From an uncultured bacterium (GTDB lineage: Bacteria; Bacteroidota; Bacteroidia; Chitinophagales; CAIODY01): a DNA stretch of 55,973 nucleotides. The stretch covers positions 1 to 55,973 of the forward strand of contig CAIODY010000046.1 of the NCBI GenBank assembly GCA_903857255.1, read 5' to 3'. Shown one piece after another: positions 1 through 8,174 of this stretch. Position numbers and translations under genes: made by a program. Each line of letters opens with the position of its first letter. The first letter of the stretch is position 1. The notes below the pieces were generated by a model. It made no database searches, was not told where the DNA came from, and was given only the letters and a program-made list of their open reading frames with translations.

Positions 1-47
1 AAAGCCATTTTGTTTTGATTTGTTTATGTTAAAAAATAAAATCCTGA

Positions 48-1169
48 TTAATGATGATGCGGCTCTTCTACTGCCTGACTGATGAACACACTTGTTAAAA
101 GTGTGAATACATAAGCCTGTAATAAAGCCACCAACAATTCCATGCAATCCATAAATAATCCAAAGCCCACACTCAACACACTTGAACCCCAACCAGCAGC
201 CGGACTCATTTGACCAAATATGAAAATCAAACTAACGATACTCAATATAATAATGTGACCAGCGGTGATGTTGGCAAACAAACGTATCAACAAAGCGAAA
301 GGCTTAGTAAACACACCCAACAATTCAACAAAAGTCAAAATTGGTAACAATGCTACAGGAACACCCGGCATAGCCACGATGTGATGCCAGTAATGTTTGT
401 TACCACTTACATTCACAATCACAAAAGTGAATAAAGCCAAAGTAACTGTTACAGCAATATTTCCCATCACATTTGCCGAACCCGGAATCAAGCCCAACAA
501 ATTATTTATCCAGATGAAAAAGAAAACGCTTAATAAAAACGGAGTGTATCTATCTGCTTTATGACCTAAAGATGCTTTTGCAATATCATCGCGAACAAAC
601 AACACAAATGGTTCCAAAGCATTTTGAAATCCGCTTGGTGCAGTGTTTTTATTAGCGGTATATTTTTTAGCAATTTGAGTGAAAATTAAAATCAACAAAA
701 TCACACTCAATAGCATGCAAGCTACATTCTTAGTAATAGAAAAATCGAAAAACGAAGCACCATCAGGGCGGCTGATTTTACCATGTTCGTTCATCAAATA
801 ACCATTGCTCAATTTCTTTCCCTCAATACTTTTTCCTTCATTATTTGTGTATGAAGTATCTTTTCCTTCGTGATGGAATTTGCTGCTCATAAAAAACTCG
901 AAGCCATTTGGTCCTTTTAAAATCACTGGCAATGGAATAGAAGCATGAAAATCACCCACAGAAAAGAAATGCCATTCGTGGCTATCGCCGATATGGGCAA
1001 GTATTACATCACCCGGTTTAAACTCTGCACTTTTCTTTTCAGAATTTTCTGCTACAACAGCCGTAGAGGCAGTTGTGGTGTCGGTTGCAGCAACATCTTG
1101 CGCCATCGTTTTGTTACCAAAAACGAGGATACAAGCGGCTACAAAGAATATTTTAAATATACGGTTCAC
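48..1169 (-). CDS. atpB: F0F1 ATP synthase subunit a
   Basis: Membrane subunit a of the F-type ATP synthase, forming the proton half-channels against the c-ring. The N-terminus has a signal peptide (about residues 1-24, ending TMAQ), followed by an extra-cytoplasmic region of about 120 residues that is usual in Bacteroidota. Transmembrane helices then run to the C-terminus. The family signature ALLIRLFANITAGH is present, with the essential arginine at residue 296. The start is GTG at 1167-1169, chosen because it opens directly into the signal peptide. A TACATTTG -7 box lies just upstream (minus strand, 1195-1202). The next gene of the atp operon, presumably atpE, would lie beyond position 1. 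Length (373 aa) fits Bacteroidota atpB. Identification is secure. Confidence 0.95.
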   Translation of the reverse strand: MNRIFKIFFVAACILVFGNKTMAQDVAATDTTTASTAVVAENSEKKSAEFKPGDVILAHIGDSHEWHFFSVGDFHASIPLPVILKGPNGFEFFMSSKFHHEGKDTSYTNNEGKSIEGKKLSNGYLMNEHGKISRPDGASFFDFSITKNVACMLLSVILLILIFTQIAKKYTANKNTAPSGFQNALEPFVLFVRDDIAKASLGHKADRYTPFLLSVFFFIWINNLLGLIPGSANVMGNIAVTVTLALFTFVIVNVSGNKHYWHHIVAMPGVPVALLPILTFVELLGVFTKPFALLIRLFANITAGHIIILSIVSLIFIFGQMSPAAGWGSSVLSVGFGLFMDCMELLVALLQAYVFTLLTSVFISQAVEEPHHH

Positions 1170-1194
1170 TATTTTTGGCTGTTTTTTCGAGCCG

Positions 1195-1202
1195 CAAATG
1201 TA
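1195..1202 (-). promoter_or_regulatory. -7 element (TACATTTG) upstream of atpB
   Basis: The minus strand reads TACATTTG, an exact match to the Bacteroidota -7 consensus TAnnTTTG, about 26 bases before the atpB GTG. No good -33 TTTG is visible at the expected distance, so only the -7 half is supported. Confidence 0.5.
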
Positions 1203-1582
1203 AGAAGCGATTATTGAAAAAAGAAGTTGAAAATAGATTTTGTTTGAATGGTTAGCTGACTTTCATTTTCTGATAGTTATTTCTAAAAACAAACGGTTTT
1301 GTGTGAAATAACTTTTGGCTTTGCACCATATTTGTCGGTAATTTGAATTTCAAGAAAAAGCGGACAAAAATTTAGAGTCACTAAAGTGGAGTTCCCTATA
1401 ATTAATTGTAAGCTCGTACATCCTTATTTTGCTCAAATGAATTTGAAATAAAGATTTAAAAACTTGATTATTATATTTCACTTATCAACCAATAGTGGTT
1501 ATCAGAATTATCAAAAACCATTTCTATTTTTCTAATCGTTTCTTGCTTACCTTCGCAAAGTTTTTAAAAATAAAAATTATTT
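1203..1582. other. Intergenic region between divergent atpB and the PfkB kinase gene
   Basis: This 380-base AT-rich spacer separates divergent genes and must carry promoters for both. On the + strand TACCTTCG at 1548-1555, a one-mismatch match to TAnnTTTG, lies 28 bases before the kinase start and is the best -7 candidate. I see no convincing small gene, structured RNA or repeat in the rest. Confidence 0.5.
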
Positions 1583-2512
1583 ATGTCGTTATTAGTAGTA
1601 GGAACAATGGCTTTTGATGCTATCGAAACACCATTTGGCAAATCAGATAAAATTGTTGGTGGCGCAGCTACTTATATTGCTTGGAGTGCCAGCAATTTTG
1701 TTCATAACATCAATCAAGTAGCCGTTGTTGGCGAAGATTTTCCAGCAACAGAATTGGCTGCGTTGGCTGCTCGTGGCGTTAGGAACGAAGGTGTGCAAAT
1801 AAAAAAAGGTGAAAAAAGTTTTTTCTGGAGTGGCAAATATCACATGGATATGAACACCCGTGATACATTAGATACACAATTAAATGTATTGGCTGATTTC
1901 GACCCTATCATTCCTGAATCGTATCAAGATACTGAATTTTTGATGCTTGGAAATTTAACGCCAGCAGTACAAATGCAAGTGATTAAGCGTTTGAAAAATC
2001 GCCCGAAATTAATAGTGATGGACACCATGAATTTTTGGATGGAAATTGCGATGGATGATTTGAAAAAAGTATTGAAAGAAGTGGATGTGTTGATGGTAAA
2101 CGATTCCGAAGCTCGTCAATTAACCAATGAATATTCATTAGTGAAAGCGGCGAAAAAAATAATGAGTGAAATGGGTCCAAAATATTTGGTGATAAAAAAA
2201 GGCGAACATGGTGCATTATTATTTCATGGCGACAATGTTTTCTTTGCACCTGCATTACCATTAGAAGATGTATTTGACCCAACTGGTGCTGGTGATACTT
2301 TTGCTGGCGGCTTCATTGGGCATTTGGCTGCTACAAAAGATATTTCATTTGACAACATGAAACGTGGAATCATTTATGGTAGTGCATTAGCAAGCTTTTG
2401 TGTAGAAAAATTTGGTGCTGAAAGATTAAGAGAAATCACAAAAGAAGATATTGAAAACCGAGTGCAAGAGTTTGTAAGCTTAGTTCAGTTTGACATTGAA
2501 TTGGTTGACTAA
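1583..2512 (+). CDS. PfkB-family carbohydrate/nucleoside kinase
   Basis: Ribokinase-fold (PfkB family) kinase that transfers phosphate from ATP to a sugar or nucleoside hydroxyl. Visible signatures are the N-terminal substrate-binding glycines (KIVGGAATY, about residues 24-32) and the C-terminal PfkB signature DPTGAGDTFAGG, with the catalytic base at D238 and the anion-hole GAGD. Length (309 aa) is normal for the family. The substrate cannot be fixed from sequence: the family includes ribokinases, adenosine kinases and fructokinases, and many Bacteroidota have this single-copy version annotated only as sugar kinase. It is transcribed toward dnaN, 112 bases away, and is divergent from atpB. 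Confidence 0.88.
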   Translation: MSLLVVGTMAFDAIETPFGKSDKIVGGAATYIAWSASNFVHNINQVAVVGEDFPATELAALAARGVRNEGVQIKKGEKSFFWSGKYHMDMNTRDTLDTQLNVLADFDPIIPESYQDTEFLMLGNLTPAVQMQVIKRLKNRPKLIVMDTMNFWMEIAMDDLKKVLKEVDVLMVNDSEARQLTNEYSLVKAAKKIMSEMGPKYLVIKKGEHGALLFHGDNVFFAPALPLEDVFDPTGAGDTFAGGFIGHLAATKDISFDNMKRGIIYGSALASFCVEKFGAERLREITKEDIENRVQEFVSLVQFDIELVD

Positions 2513-2579
2513 AATCAATGTAATCAAGCAATATCAACGCATTGTGGAAAACAAAAACCACAAAATTTATTCTTAAAAT

Positions 2580-2587
2580 TATCTTTG
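2580..2587 (+). promoter_or_regulatory. -7 element (TATCTTTG) upstream of dnaN
   Basis: TATCTTTG exactly matches the Bacteroidota TAnnTTTG -7 box, 37 bases before the dnaN ATG. A -33 TTTG at the usual 19-21 base spacing is not obvious. Confidence 0.45.
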
Positions 2588-2624
2588 TTTAATTCAAAAA
2601 AAATAATTCAAATTATTTAATCGT

Positions 2625-3752
2625 ATGAAATTTATTGTATCAACCACTAATTTATTAAAACAATTACAAAGCATCAGCGGCGCATTGGCTGGCAACAAAG
2701 TGTTGCCAATTTTGGATAATTTTCTGTTCGACATCAAAAAAAACAATCTTACGCTTTCGAGCAGCGACTTGGAAACCAGCATGACCACTGCATTAGAAGT
2801 GGAAAGCAAAGAATCAATCAAAGTAGCTATCGAAGGAAAACAATTGTTAGATGTGTTGAAAAATTTGAGTGAACAACCTTTAACATTTAAAGTGGATGAT
2901 GAAAATTTTTCGGTTGAAATCACTTCGGATAATGGTATTTATAAATTGAATGGTGAAGACGGTGATAATTTTCCGAAAATTCCGAAAATGACTGATGGCT
3001 TAAATGGCTTAACCATTGTAGGTTCGGAGATTTTGCATGTGGTGAACAGTTGTTTTTTTGCTATCGGGCAAGAAGAATTGCGCCCAGCCATGACAGGTTT
3101 ATATTTTCAATTAGATAAAGAAGGTTGCAATTTTGTGAGCACTGATGCACACCGTTTGGTTCGTGTAAAACGTGCTGATTTGAAACATACCGAGTCAACT
3201 AATTTTATTGTGCCTCGTAAATCAATTGGTATTGTAAAAAATATTTTGCCCAATGATTTAACGCCTGTAAAAATTGCTTATGATAAAAACAATGCCTATT
3301 TCGATTGCGGAAATATTCAACTCATTTGCCGATTGATTGACGCCAAATATCCTGATTACGAAGCAGTCATTCCAGCCGAAAACCCAAATGTATTAAGCAT
3401 TTCAAAGGATGATTTGTTAGGCGCATTAAAACGTGTTTGCATTTTCAGCAACAAAACAACTAATCAAGTTGCATTCAATTTAAAAGGAAGTCAGTTGCAT
3501 ATCAAAGGTCAAGATTTAGATTTTTCAAATGAAGCTGATGAAACATTGGCATGTAACTACAATGGCGTTGATTTGGAAATAGGCTTTAATGGCAAATTCT
3601 TAATAGATATGTTGAGTGCTTTGGCTTGCGATAATATTCGTTTTGAAATGAGTTCACCATCACGTGCAGGAATTGTGGTTCCTGAACAACAAGCAGCTAA
3701 CGAAGATTTGTTGATGTTAATTATGCCAATTATGTTGAGCGGCAATTACTAA
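2625..3752 (+). CDS. dnaN: DNA polymerase III beta sliding clamp
   Basis: Beta clamp, which dimerises around DNA and tethers the replicative polymerase. The 375-residue length and start (MKFIVSTTNLLKQLQSISGA) are typical, with three consecutive clamp domains of about 120 residues. Recognisable stretches include KVLPILDNFLF in domain 1, LRPAMTGLYFQ and VSTDAHRLVRV in domain 2, and the C-terminus LLMLIMPIML, the usual M-P-M type ending. No dnaA or recF lies beside it, so this is not a classic oriC neighbourhood. ATG start. Secure call. Confidence 0.97.
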   Translation: MKFIVSTTNLLKQLQSISGALAGNKVLPILDNFLFDIKKNNLTLSSSDLETSMTTALEVESKESIKVAIEGKQLLDVLKNLSEQPLTFKVDDENFSVEITSDNGIYKLNGEDGDNFPKIPKMTDGLNGLTIVGSEILHVVNSCFFAIGQEELRPAMTGLYFQLDKEGCNFVSTDAHRLVRVKRADLKHTESTNFIVPRKSIGIVKNILPNDLTPVKIAYDKNNAYFDCGNIQLICRLIDAKYPDYEAVIPAENPNVLSISKDDLLGALKRVCIFSNKTTNQVAFNLKGSQLHIKGQDLDFSNEADETLACNYNGVDLEIGFNGKFLIDMLSALACDNIRFEMSSPSRAGIVVPEQQAANEDLLMLIMPIMLSGNY

Positions 3753-3812
3753 AATCAGCAGTTGTTTGCGTTTTAAAATTTTGCTTATTTTTACAAAACA
3801 AAAATCAATCCA

Positions 3813-3956
3813 ATGAAAATTTTCAGATTAGTTGTAACAATGGCTGTAATTGGCATTACAATTGCGTCATGCAGTGGTAGCAAAGGTTCGCACCGATGCC
3901 AAACTTGTCCCAAATTTTCAAAAGTATATTCGCCCGAAAAAAATATCAAATCATGA
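3813..3956 (+). CDS. Micro-lipoprotein, 47 aa
   Basis: Small gene reading M-K-I-F-R-L then a hydrophobic stretch and a lipobox-like ITIASC (lipid Cys about residue 20), followed by a short mature part with a second Cys pair (RCQTCPKFSK) and a Lys/Ser end. Signal peptidase II processing would leave only about 28 residues. Its TGA stop (3954-3956) overlaps the ATG of the next micro-lipoprotein gene (3953) as ATGA, an arrangement that usually implies translational coupling. Function unknown. It is too short for family recognition, but the lipobox and overlap make it more credible than a random ORF. Confidence 0.55.
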   Translation: MKIFRLVVTMAVIGITIASCSGSKGSHRCQTCPKFSKVYSPEKNIKS

Positions 3957-4099
3957 AAAGCAAATTTCCCACTTTTATAATTCTTTTTGTTGTGAGTTTA
4001 TTCGTGTTTGCTTCTTGTCATTCCTCAACAGTTTGGGGACATAAAGATGCATCAACACCAACAAAATTCAGTACCGACAAGCGTTACATACGCCATTAA
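3953..4099 (+). CDS. Micro-lipoprotein, 48 aa, overlapping the previous gene
   Basis: Starts at ATG 3953, sharing ATGA with the upstream stop. The product begins MKSKFPTF, has a hydrophobic segment and a lipobox LFVFASC (lipid Cys about residue 21), then a polar tail ending KRYIRH. An upstream in-frame extension to 3896 exists, but it would bury the signal peptide, so 3953 is preferred. Both neighbours are tiny lipoproteins with similar layout but little sequence identity. Function unknown; it could be an envelope-stress or lysis-type lipopeptide, but nothing in the sequence proves this. Confidence 0.55.
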   Translation: MKSKFPTFIILFVVSLFVFASCHSSTVWGHKDASTPTKFSTDKRYIRH

Positions 4100-4126
4100 G
4101 CGTATTTTTTTTCTTTTTCTTATTGT

Positions 4127-4134
4127 TACATTTG
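4127..4134 (+). promoter_or_regulatory. -7 element (TACATTTG) upstream of the feoA-like gene
   Basis: Exact TAnnTTTG match 32 bases before the feoA-like TTG start. It supports independent transcription of that gene from the micro-lipoproteins upstream. No clear -33 partner. Confidence 0.45.
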
Positions 4135-4165
4135 TAAAAATCAGTAACACGAAATCTTATTTTCA

Positions 4166-4417
4166 TTGAAACAATTATCAAATTTAAAAGTAGGCGAAAT
4201 TGGCGTTGTAAGCCGATTTACAGACGAAACCGTTTCTACCAAATTGATGGAAATGGGCTGTTTGCCTGGCGAATTGATTCGTGTTGTAAAAATTGCACCA
4301 CTCGGCGACCCAATGGCAATCATAGTTTCGGGCTATGAATTAAGTTTGAGAAAAGAAGAAGCTTCGTGTGTGTGGGTGCATGAAAACCCAAATCCCGAGT
4401 TGGTTCGCTTAAATTAA
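4166..4417 (+). CDS. FeoA-family protein (SH3-like, ferrous iron transport A)
   Basis: Small basic SH3-like protein of the FeoA family, 83 aa. It has the typical LKVGEIGVVSRF opening, the MEMGCLPGELIRVVKIAPLGDPMAI core and the YELSLRKEEA segment. FeoA normally acts in the cytoplasm with the GTPase-permease FeoB in Fe(II) uptake. No feoB lies beside it here: the following gene is a deoxynucleoside kinase. Start is TTG at 4166; there is no in-frame ATG that keeps the conserved N-terminus. The stand-alone context leaves open a role away from FeoB. Confidence 0.82.
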   Translation: MKQLSNLKVGEIGVVSRFTDETVSTKLMEMGCLPGELIRVVKIAPLGDPMAIIVSGYELSLRKEEASCVWVHENPNPELVRLN

Positions 4418-4483
4418 TTCTCATTTGCTTTCAATTTTTTTTGCAATAAAAAAATCTTTTGCTTGAATTATTCATTTTAGTTG

Positions 4484-4491
4484 TATTTTCG
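4484..4491 (+). promoter_or_regulatory. Putative promoter of the deoxynucleoside kinase gene
   Basis: TATTTTCG at 4484-4491 is a one-mismatch -7 box, with a TTTG at 4458-4461 as possible -33 element (22-base spacer). It lies 28 bases before the GTG start. Confidence 0.35.
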
Positions 4492-4519
4492 GAACTCGTT
4501 TTAAAAAATTCAATCACCC

Positions 4520-5167
4520 GTGGCTAAGAAATCCTCAACCCAAAAACCAGTCAAACACATTGCCATTGCAGGCAATATCGGCGCTGGCAAAACTACTTTA
4601 ACTAAACTTTTAGCAAAAAATTTCGGATGGACACCACATTACGAAGACGTTGAAAACAACCCCTATCTGAATGATTTTTATGAAGATATGGTGCGTTGGA
4701 GTTTCAATTTGCAAATCTATTTTTTAAATAGTCGCTTCGGTCAAATCATCAATATTCACAAGGGCTCCGAAACAGTTATTCAAGACCGTTCTATTTATGA
4801 AGATGCATTTATTTTTGCACCTAATTTGCATGAAATGGGTTTGATGACGGCTCGTGATTTTCAAAATTACAAATCATTGTTTGATACACTGCACTCCATG
4901 GTGCCACAGCCCGATTTGATGATTTATTTAAAAGCAAGCATTGGCACTTTGGTGAATCAAATTGAAAAACGTGGCAGAGAATATGAAGACAATATTCGCC
5001 TCGATTATTTGAAACGATTAAATGAACATTACGACAACTGGGCAAAAAATTACAAGATGGGCAAGTTGTTGGTGATTGAAGTGGACACTTTAAATTTTGC
5101 AGAAAAAAAAGAAGATTTAAGCAAGGTGATTAACAAAGTGAATGCTGAATTGAACGGCTTATTCTAA
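4520..5167 (+). CDS. Deoxynucleoside kinase (dNK/dGK-dAK family)
   Basis: Phosphorylates deoxynucleosides in the salvage pathway. The P-loop GNIGAGKTTLTK lies at about residues 18-29, the DRS motif (VIQDRSIYEDAFIF) at about residues 88-101, and the arginine-rich LID region (KRGREYEDNIRLDYLKRL) near residues 153-170. This is the standard order for the family. Length 215 aa is typical of bacterial dNKs. Start is GTG at 4520. Substrate preference (dA/dG versus dC/T) is not readable with confidence. The gene is 18 bases upstream of comEC and may be cotranscribed. Confidence 0.9.
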   Translation: MAKKSSTQKPVKHIAIAGNIGAGKTTLTKLLAKNFGWTPHYEDVENNPYLNDFYEDMVRWSFNLQIYFLNSRFGQIINIHKGSETVIQDRSIYEDAFIFAPNLHEMGLMTARDFQNYKSLFDTLHSMVPQPDLMIYLKASIGTLVNQIEKRGREYEDNIRLDYLKRLNEHYDNWAKNYKMGKLLVIEVDTLNFAEKKEDLSKVINKVNAELNGLF

Positions 5168-5188
5168 ACATTTTTTTAGAAAGTAGTG

Positions 5189-7279
5189 ATGCGATTGCTT
5201 TCAAAAACTCAATTATTTTTTCACGAAGCGCCACTCATTAGGGTTTTAATTCCACTATTGAGTGGCATTTTTTTTCAACTGCATTTTGAGTTTAACAATC
5301 CGCCGTATCCATTTATATTGCTGGTTTTCACAGCCGCTACTTACTTTATATTTCAACAAATTTCTTTAAAAAAACGATTTCAATTTTATGGGTTGAATGG
5401 ATTTTTTGTGCAGTGCATTTTTTTTTTGTTGGGAATTGTTATTACGCAATTGAATGACGAAACACAACAAAAAAACTACTACAAAAATTTAATCAGTCAC
5501 TCTGCTTTCGCCACTATTCGATTGTTAGAAAATCCAATTGAAAAAGCTGGCAGTTATAAAGCTTTAGCAGAAGTGAATAACATTGGCAATGAAAAAAGCA
5601 TTGGAAAAACGATTGTATATTTTGATAAAAAAAATTACAACAAACAATTTGTTTATGGTGATGAATTATTGATTCCAAATCATTTTACTGAAATTAAAAA
5701 TTCGGGGAACCCAGGATGTTTTAATTACAAATTTTCTTGCCTCACACAAGACATCACTCACCAAATATTTTTGCATGAAACCGAATGTGAGAAATTTAGT
5801 AATCGCTCCAACCCTTTCTGGAAAAGGCTTTGGCAGGTAAGAGATTCAACGCTTTCTATTCTCGAAAAAAATATTGTGCACGAAAAAGAAGTGGGTGTTG
5901 CACAAGCTTTATTAATTGGCTATCGCGATAATTTGGATAAAGATTTACAACAAGCGTATTCCGATACAGGCATTGTGCATATTCTTGCCATCAGCGGAAT
6001 GCACTTGGCTTTGATATTTGGCATGCTCAATTTTTTTCTTTCGTTTTTGGATAAAAAAAGGAAGACAAAAATTCTAAAATCAATCCTTGTACTGACCATC
6101 ATTTGGCTGTTTTCCTTGCTCACGGGCTCATCAGGTTCGGTGATTCGAGCAGCCGTGATGTTTAGTTTTCTGCAATTATCTACTTTGTTAAAACATAAAA
6201 CTTCTATTTACAATTCGCTAGCGGCTTCCGCTTTATTCATTTTGGTGATTGACCCGTATATCGCTGCTGATGTGGGTTTTCAGCTTTCTTACATTGCTGT
6301 TATCGGAATTGTTTCGTTGCAAAAATTTATTAAAAATTGGGTAACGGTTGATTTTTTTTATTTCAAAAAAATTTGGGATAATTTAATTGCCATCTCCATT
6401 GCTGCAGAAATAGTGGCTTTCCCCATTTGTTTATTTTATTTTCATCAATTGCCTAATTATTTTCTGTTAGCCAATTTGATTGCCATTCCACTTTCCACCA
6501 TTATTTTATATGCTGAATTGGGCATGATTTTTTTATCAGTCATGCAATTAAATTATTTAGCAAAATTAGCAGGCATACTTAATTACTGGCTAATAATGCT
6601 GATGAATAAAGGGATTGAGTGGGTTGATGACTTACCTGGCGCAGTTTGGAACGGATTGCAATTCAATATTTTTCAAATTGTTTTATTGTATGCAATCATT
6701 ATTTTTTTCATCGTGTGGCTGCTCAACAAAAAATCAAATCACTTGAAAATAGCCTTGGGATTGGTTTTGGTGTTTATAAGTTGGAAAATATTGGATGAAG
6801 TGGAAATTATGAGGCAGAAAAAAATAATTGTGTATGCCATTCCACATGGCTCTGCTATTGATTTTGTGGAAGGGAAAAATTACAGTTCGTTTAAAGATTC
6901 GTTGGTACAATCTAACCACATCATTCAAAATTTTCACTTAAAACCTGCTCGAATTTTATTCGGGTTAGCCAATGAAAAATCAATTAGCAATCCAACACAA
7001 TCAAATGAATTTACTTTTAACAACAACACAATTATTTATCTCGGCAAAGCAAATTTTGATATTCCAATTGACAACAAATCAACGAATGCAATTGTTATTG
7101 TAGCACACAATTCAATAAAAAATATGGATTCATTAGTTGAAAATTTGCATCCGAAAATGTTAGTTTTTGATTCTTCCAATTCAATTTATAAAACAAAAAA
7201 ATGGACTGATGAAGCTAATAAACTAAAAATTCCGATTTGGAACACTGCCCTGCAAGGTGCATTGGTGTTGGATTTGTAA
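5189..7279 (+). CDS. comEC: ComEC/Rec2-family competence membrane protein
   Basis: Multi-pass inner-membrane channel that moves single-stranded DNA into the cytoplasm during natural transformation. The N-terminal part (about residues 30-200) has hydrophobic helices and an OB-like DUF4131 region. The Competence domain follows, with the hallmark LLIGYRDNLDKDLQQAYSD and GIVHILAISGMHLALI segments (about residues 230-270), then further transmembrane helices. The C-terminal metallo-beta-lactamase domain of longer ComECs is absent or degenerate: the last 140 residues lack an HxHxDH motif. The frame also opens with GTG at 5186, but ATG at 5189 is more likely. Short ComECs are common in Bacteroidota, so truncation is not implied. 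Confidence 0.9.
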   Translation: MRLLSKTQLFFHEAPLIRVLIPLLSGIFFQLHFEFNNPPYPFILLVFTAATYFIFQQISLKKRFQFYGLNGFFVQCIFFLLGIVITQLNDETQQKNYYKNLISHSAFATIRLLENPIEKAGSYKALAEVNNIGNEKSIGKTIVYFDKKNYNKQFVYGDELLIPNHFTEIKNSGNPGCFNYKFSCLTQDITHQIFLHETECEKFSNRSNPFWKRLWQVRDSTLSILEKNIVHEKEVGVAQALLIGYRDNLDKDLQQAYSDTGIVHILAISGMHLALIFGMLNFFLSFLDKKRKTKILKSILVLTIIWLFSLLTGSSGSVIRAAVMFSFLQLSTLLKHKTSIYNSLAASALFILVIDPYIAADVGFQLSYIAVIGIVSLQKFIKNWVTVDFFYFKKIWDNLIAISIAAEIVAFPICLFYFHQLPNYFLLANLIAIPLSTIILYAELGMIFLSVMQLNYLAKLAGILNYWLIMLMNKGIEWVDDLPGAVWNGLQFNIFQIVLLYAIIIFFIVWLLNKKSNHLKIALGLVLVFISWKILDEVEIMRQKKIIVYAIPHGSAIDFVEGKNYSSFKDSLVQSNHIIQNFHLKPARILFGLANEKSISNPTQSNEFTFNNNTIIYLGKANFDIPIDNKSTNAIVIVAHNSIKNMDSLVENLHPKMLVFDSSNSIYKTKKWTDEANKLKIPIWNTALQGALVLDL

Positions 7280-7363
7280 AAATATTTTTTTTATTTTCCT
7301 AAAACAATGTAGTTTGGTATCGTATTTGAATAACTAAATCGAACATAAAAATTAATTTTTAAA

Positions 7364-7855
7364 ATGAAAAAGATAATCGTTGTTGTCATGTTATTGGTTG
7401 CTGCTTTTGCAACACAAGCACAAGATGTACCAAATGTTTTAGTAAAAAATGTAAAAGGTGAAAGTGTCAATTTTGCTGATGTAATCAAAAAAGGTAGAAT
7501 TACTGTAGTAAGTTTTTGGGCTACTTGGTGTGTTCCGTGCAAAAAGGAAATCAATAACATCAGCGAAGTGATGCCCGAATGGAAAAAAAATATGGACTTT
7601 GATTTTGTAACTGTTTCAATTGATGACACACGAAATATTGCAAAAGTGAAATCTTATGTAAACACCATGAAATGGGATTTTCCAACTTTGATTGACCCTA
7701 ATCAGGACTTGAAACAAAAATTAAATTTCCCCAGCGTGCCTTATACTGTTGTGTTTGATGGCAATGGAAAAATTGTTTTCACTCATCAAGGTTATGTAGA
7801 AGGCGATGAATTTATTTTGAAAGACAAATTGAAAGAATTGTTGCAACAAAAATAA
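7364..7855 (+). CDS. TlpA-like periplasmic thiol-disulfide oxidoreductase
   Basis: Secreted thioredoxin-fold protein of 163 aa. Signal peptide residues 1-20 (cleavage after TQAQ), then a TlpA/ResA-type domain with active site WATWCVPC (C56, C59). The cis-proline region VPYTVVFDGNGKIV is present near residue 125. TlpA/ResA proteins reduce or isomerise disulfides in the periplasm, for example on apocytochromes. The substrate here is unknown. The gene is monocistronic: comEC ends 84 bases upstream and a hairpin terminator follows at 7877. Confidence 0.9.
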   Translation: MKKIIVVVMLLVAAFATQAQDVPNVLVKNVKGESVNFADVIKKGRITVVSFWATWCVPCKKEINNISEVMPEWKKNMDFDFVTVSIDDTRNIAKVKSYVNTMKWDFPTLIDPNQDLKQKLNFPSVPYTVVFDGNGKIVFTHQGYVEGDEFILKDKLKELLQQK

Positions 7856-7876
7856 TTCATCAGAAAACTGAAATTC

Positions 7877-7913
7877 AAAAAAGCCCAACTGTTCAATACA
7901 GAGGGCTTTTTTT
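7877..7913. terminator. Rho-independent terminator, bidirectional-looking
   Basis: AAAAAAGCCC at 7877-7886 pairs with GGGCTTTTTT starting 7903, with a loop of about 16 bases. T-runs flank it on both strands. It sits 22 bases after the TlpA-like gene. Confidence 0.75.
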
Positions 7914-7956
7914 ATTTCTTCTACTGTTCAGGATACGCTCAAGAATTGATGTTTTG

Positions 7957-8031
7957 CTATGCTAATGCAGTGAACAAAGCAAAAACTGTTAACAAACAAA
8001 CCATGTAAATTGTAAAAGGAACTGATTTCAT
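7957..8031 (-). CDS. Possible 24-aa hydrophobic micropeptide
   Basis: Minus-strand ATG-to-TAG reading of 25 codons (MKSVPFTIYMVC then a Leu/Ala/Phe-rich run ending TALA). It looks like a single transmembrane segment with an N-terminal lysine. It lies alone in the 319-base gap between the TlpA-like gene terminator and the next secreted-protein gene. No promoter is convincing and chance is a real alternative, so this is only a candidate. Confidence 0.25.
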   Translation of the reverse strand: MKSVPFTIYMVCLLTVFALFTALA

Positions 8032-8174
8032 AAGTATTAGTTTTGTTGATGTAAATCTAATAACAGAAGCCTTTAAATATTGAAATGTAAACAACGTAAA
8101 AGCATAAGGTTTTGAACGTAGAGTTTTAAAAGTGTCTATTTTAATTAAATTTGAGCCAATAATTTTTTAACGAA
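8032..8174 (+). promoter_or_regulatory. Upstream region of the 8175 gene with -7 box
   Basis: TAAATTTG at 8146-8153 exactly matches TAnnTTTG and lies 21 bases before the ATG at 8175. The nearest upstream TTTG (8111-8114) is about 31 bases away, too far for a standard -33. The rest of the gap is featureless AT-rich DNA. Confidence 0.4.

Noticed and set aside
945-1217. 90-codon + strand frame overlapping the atpB N-terminus
   Set aside because: Lies wholly antisense to the secure atpB signal peptide and start region and has a composition unlike a real protein.
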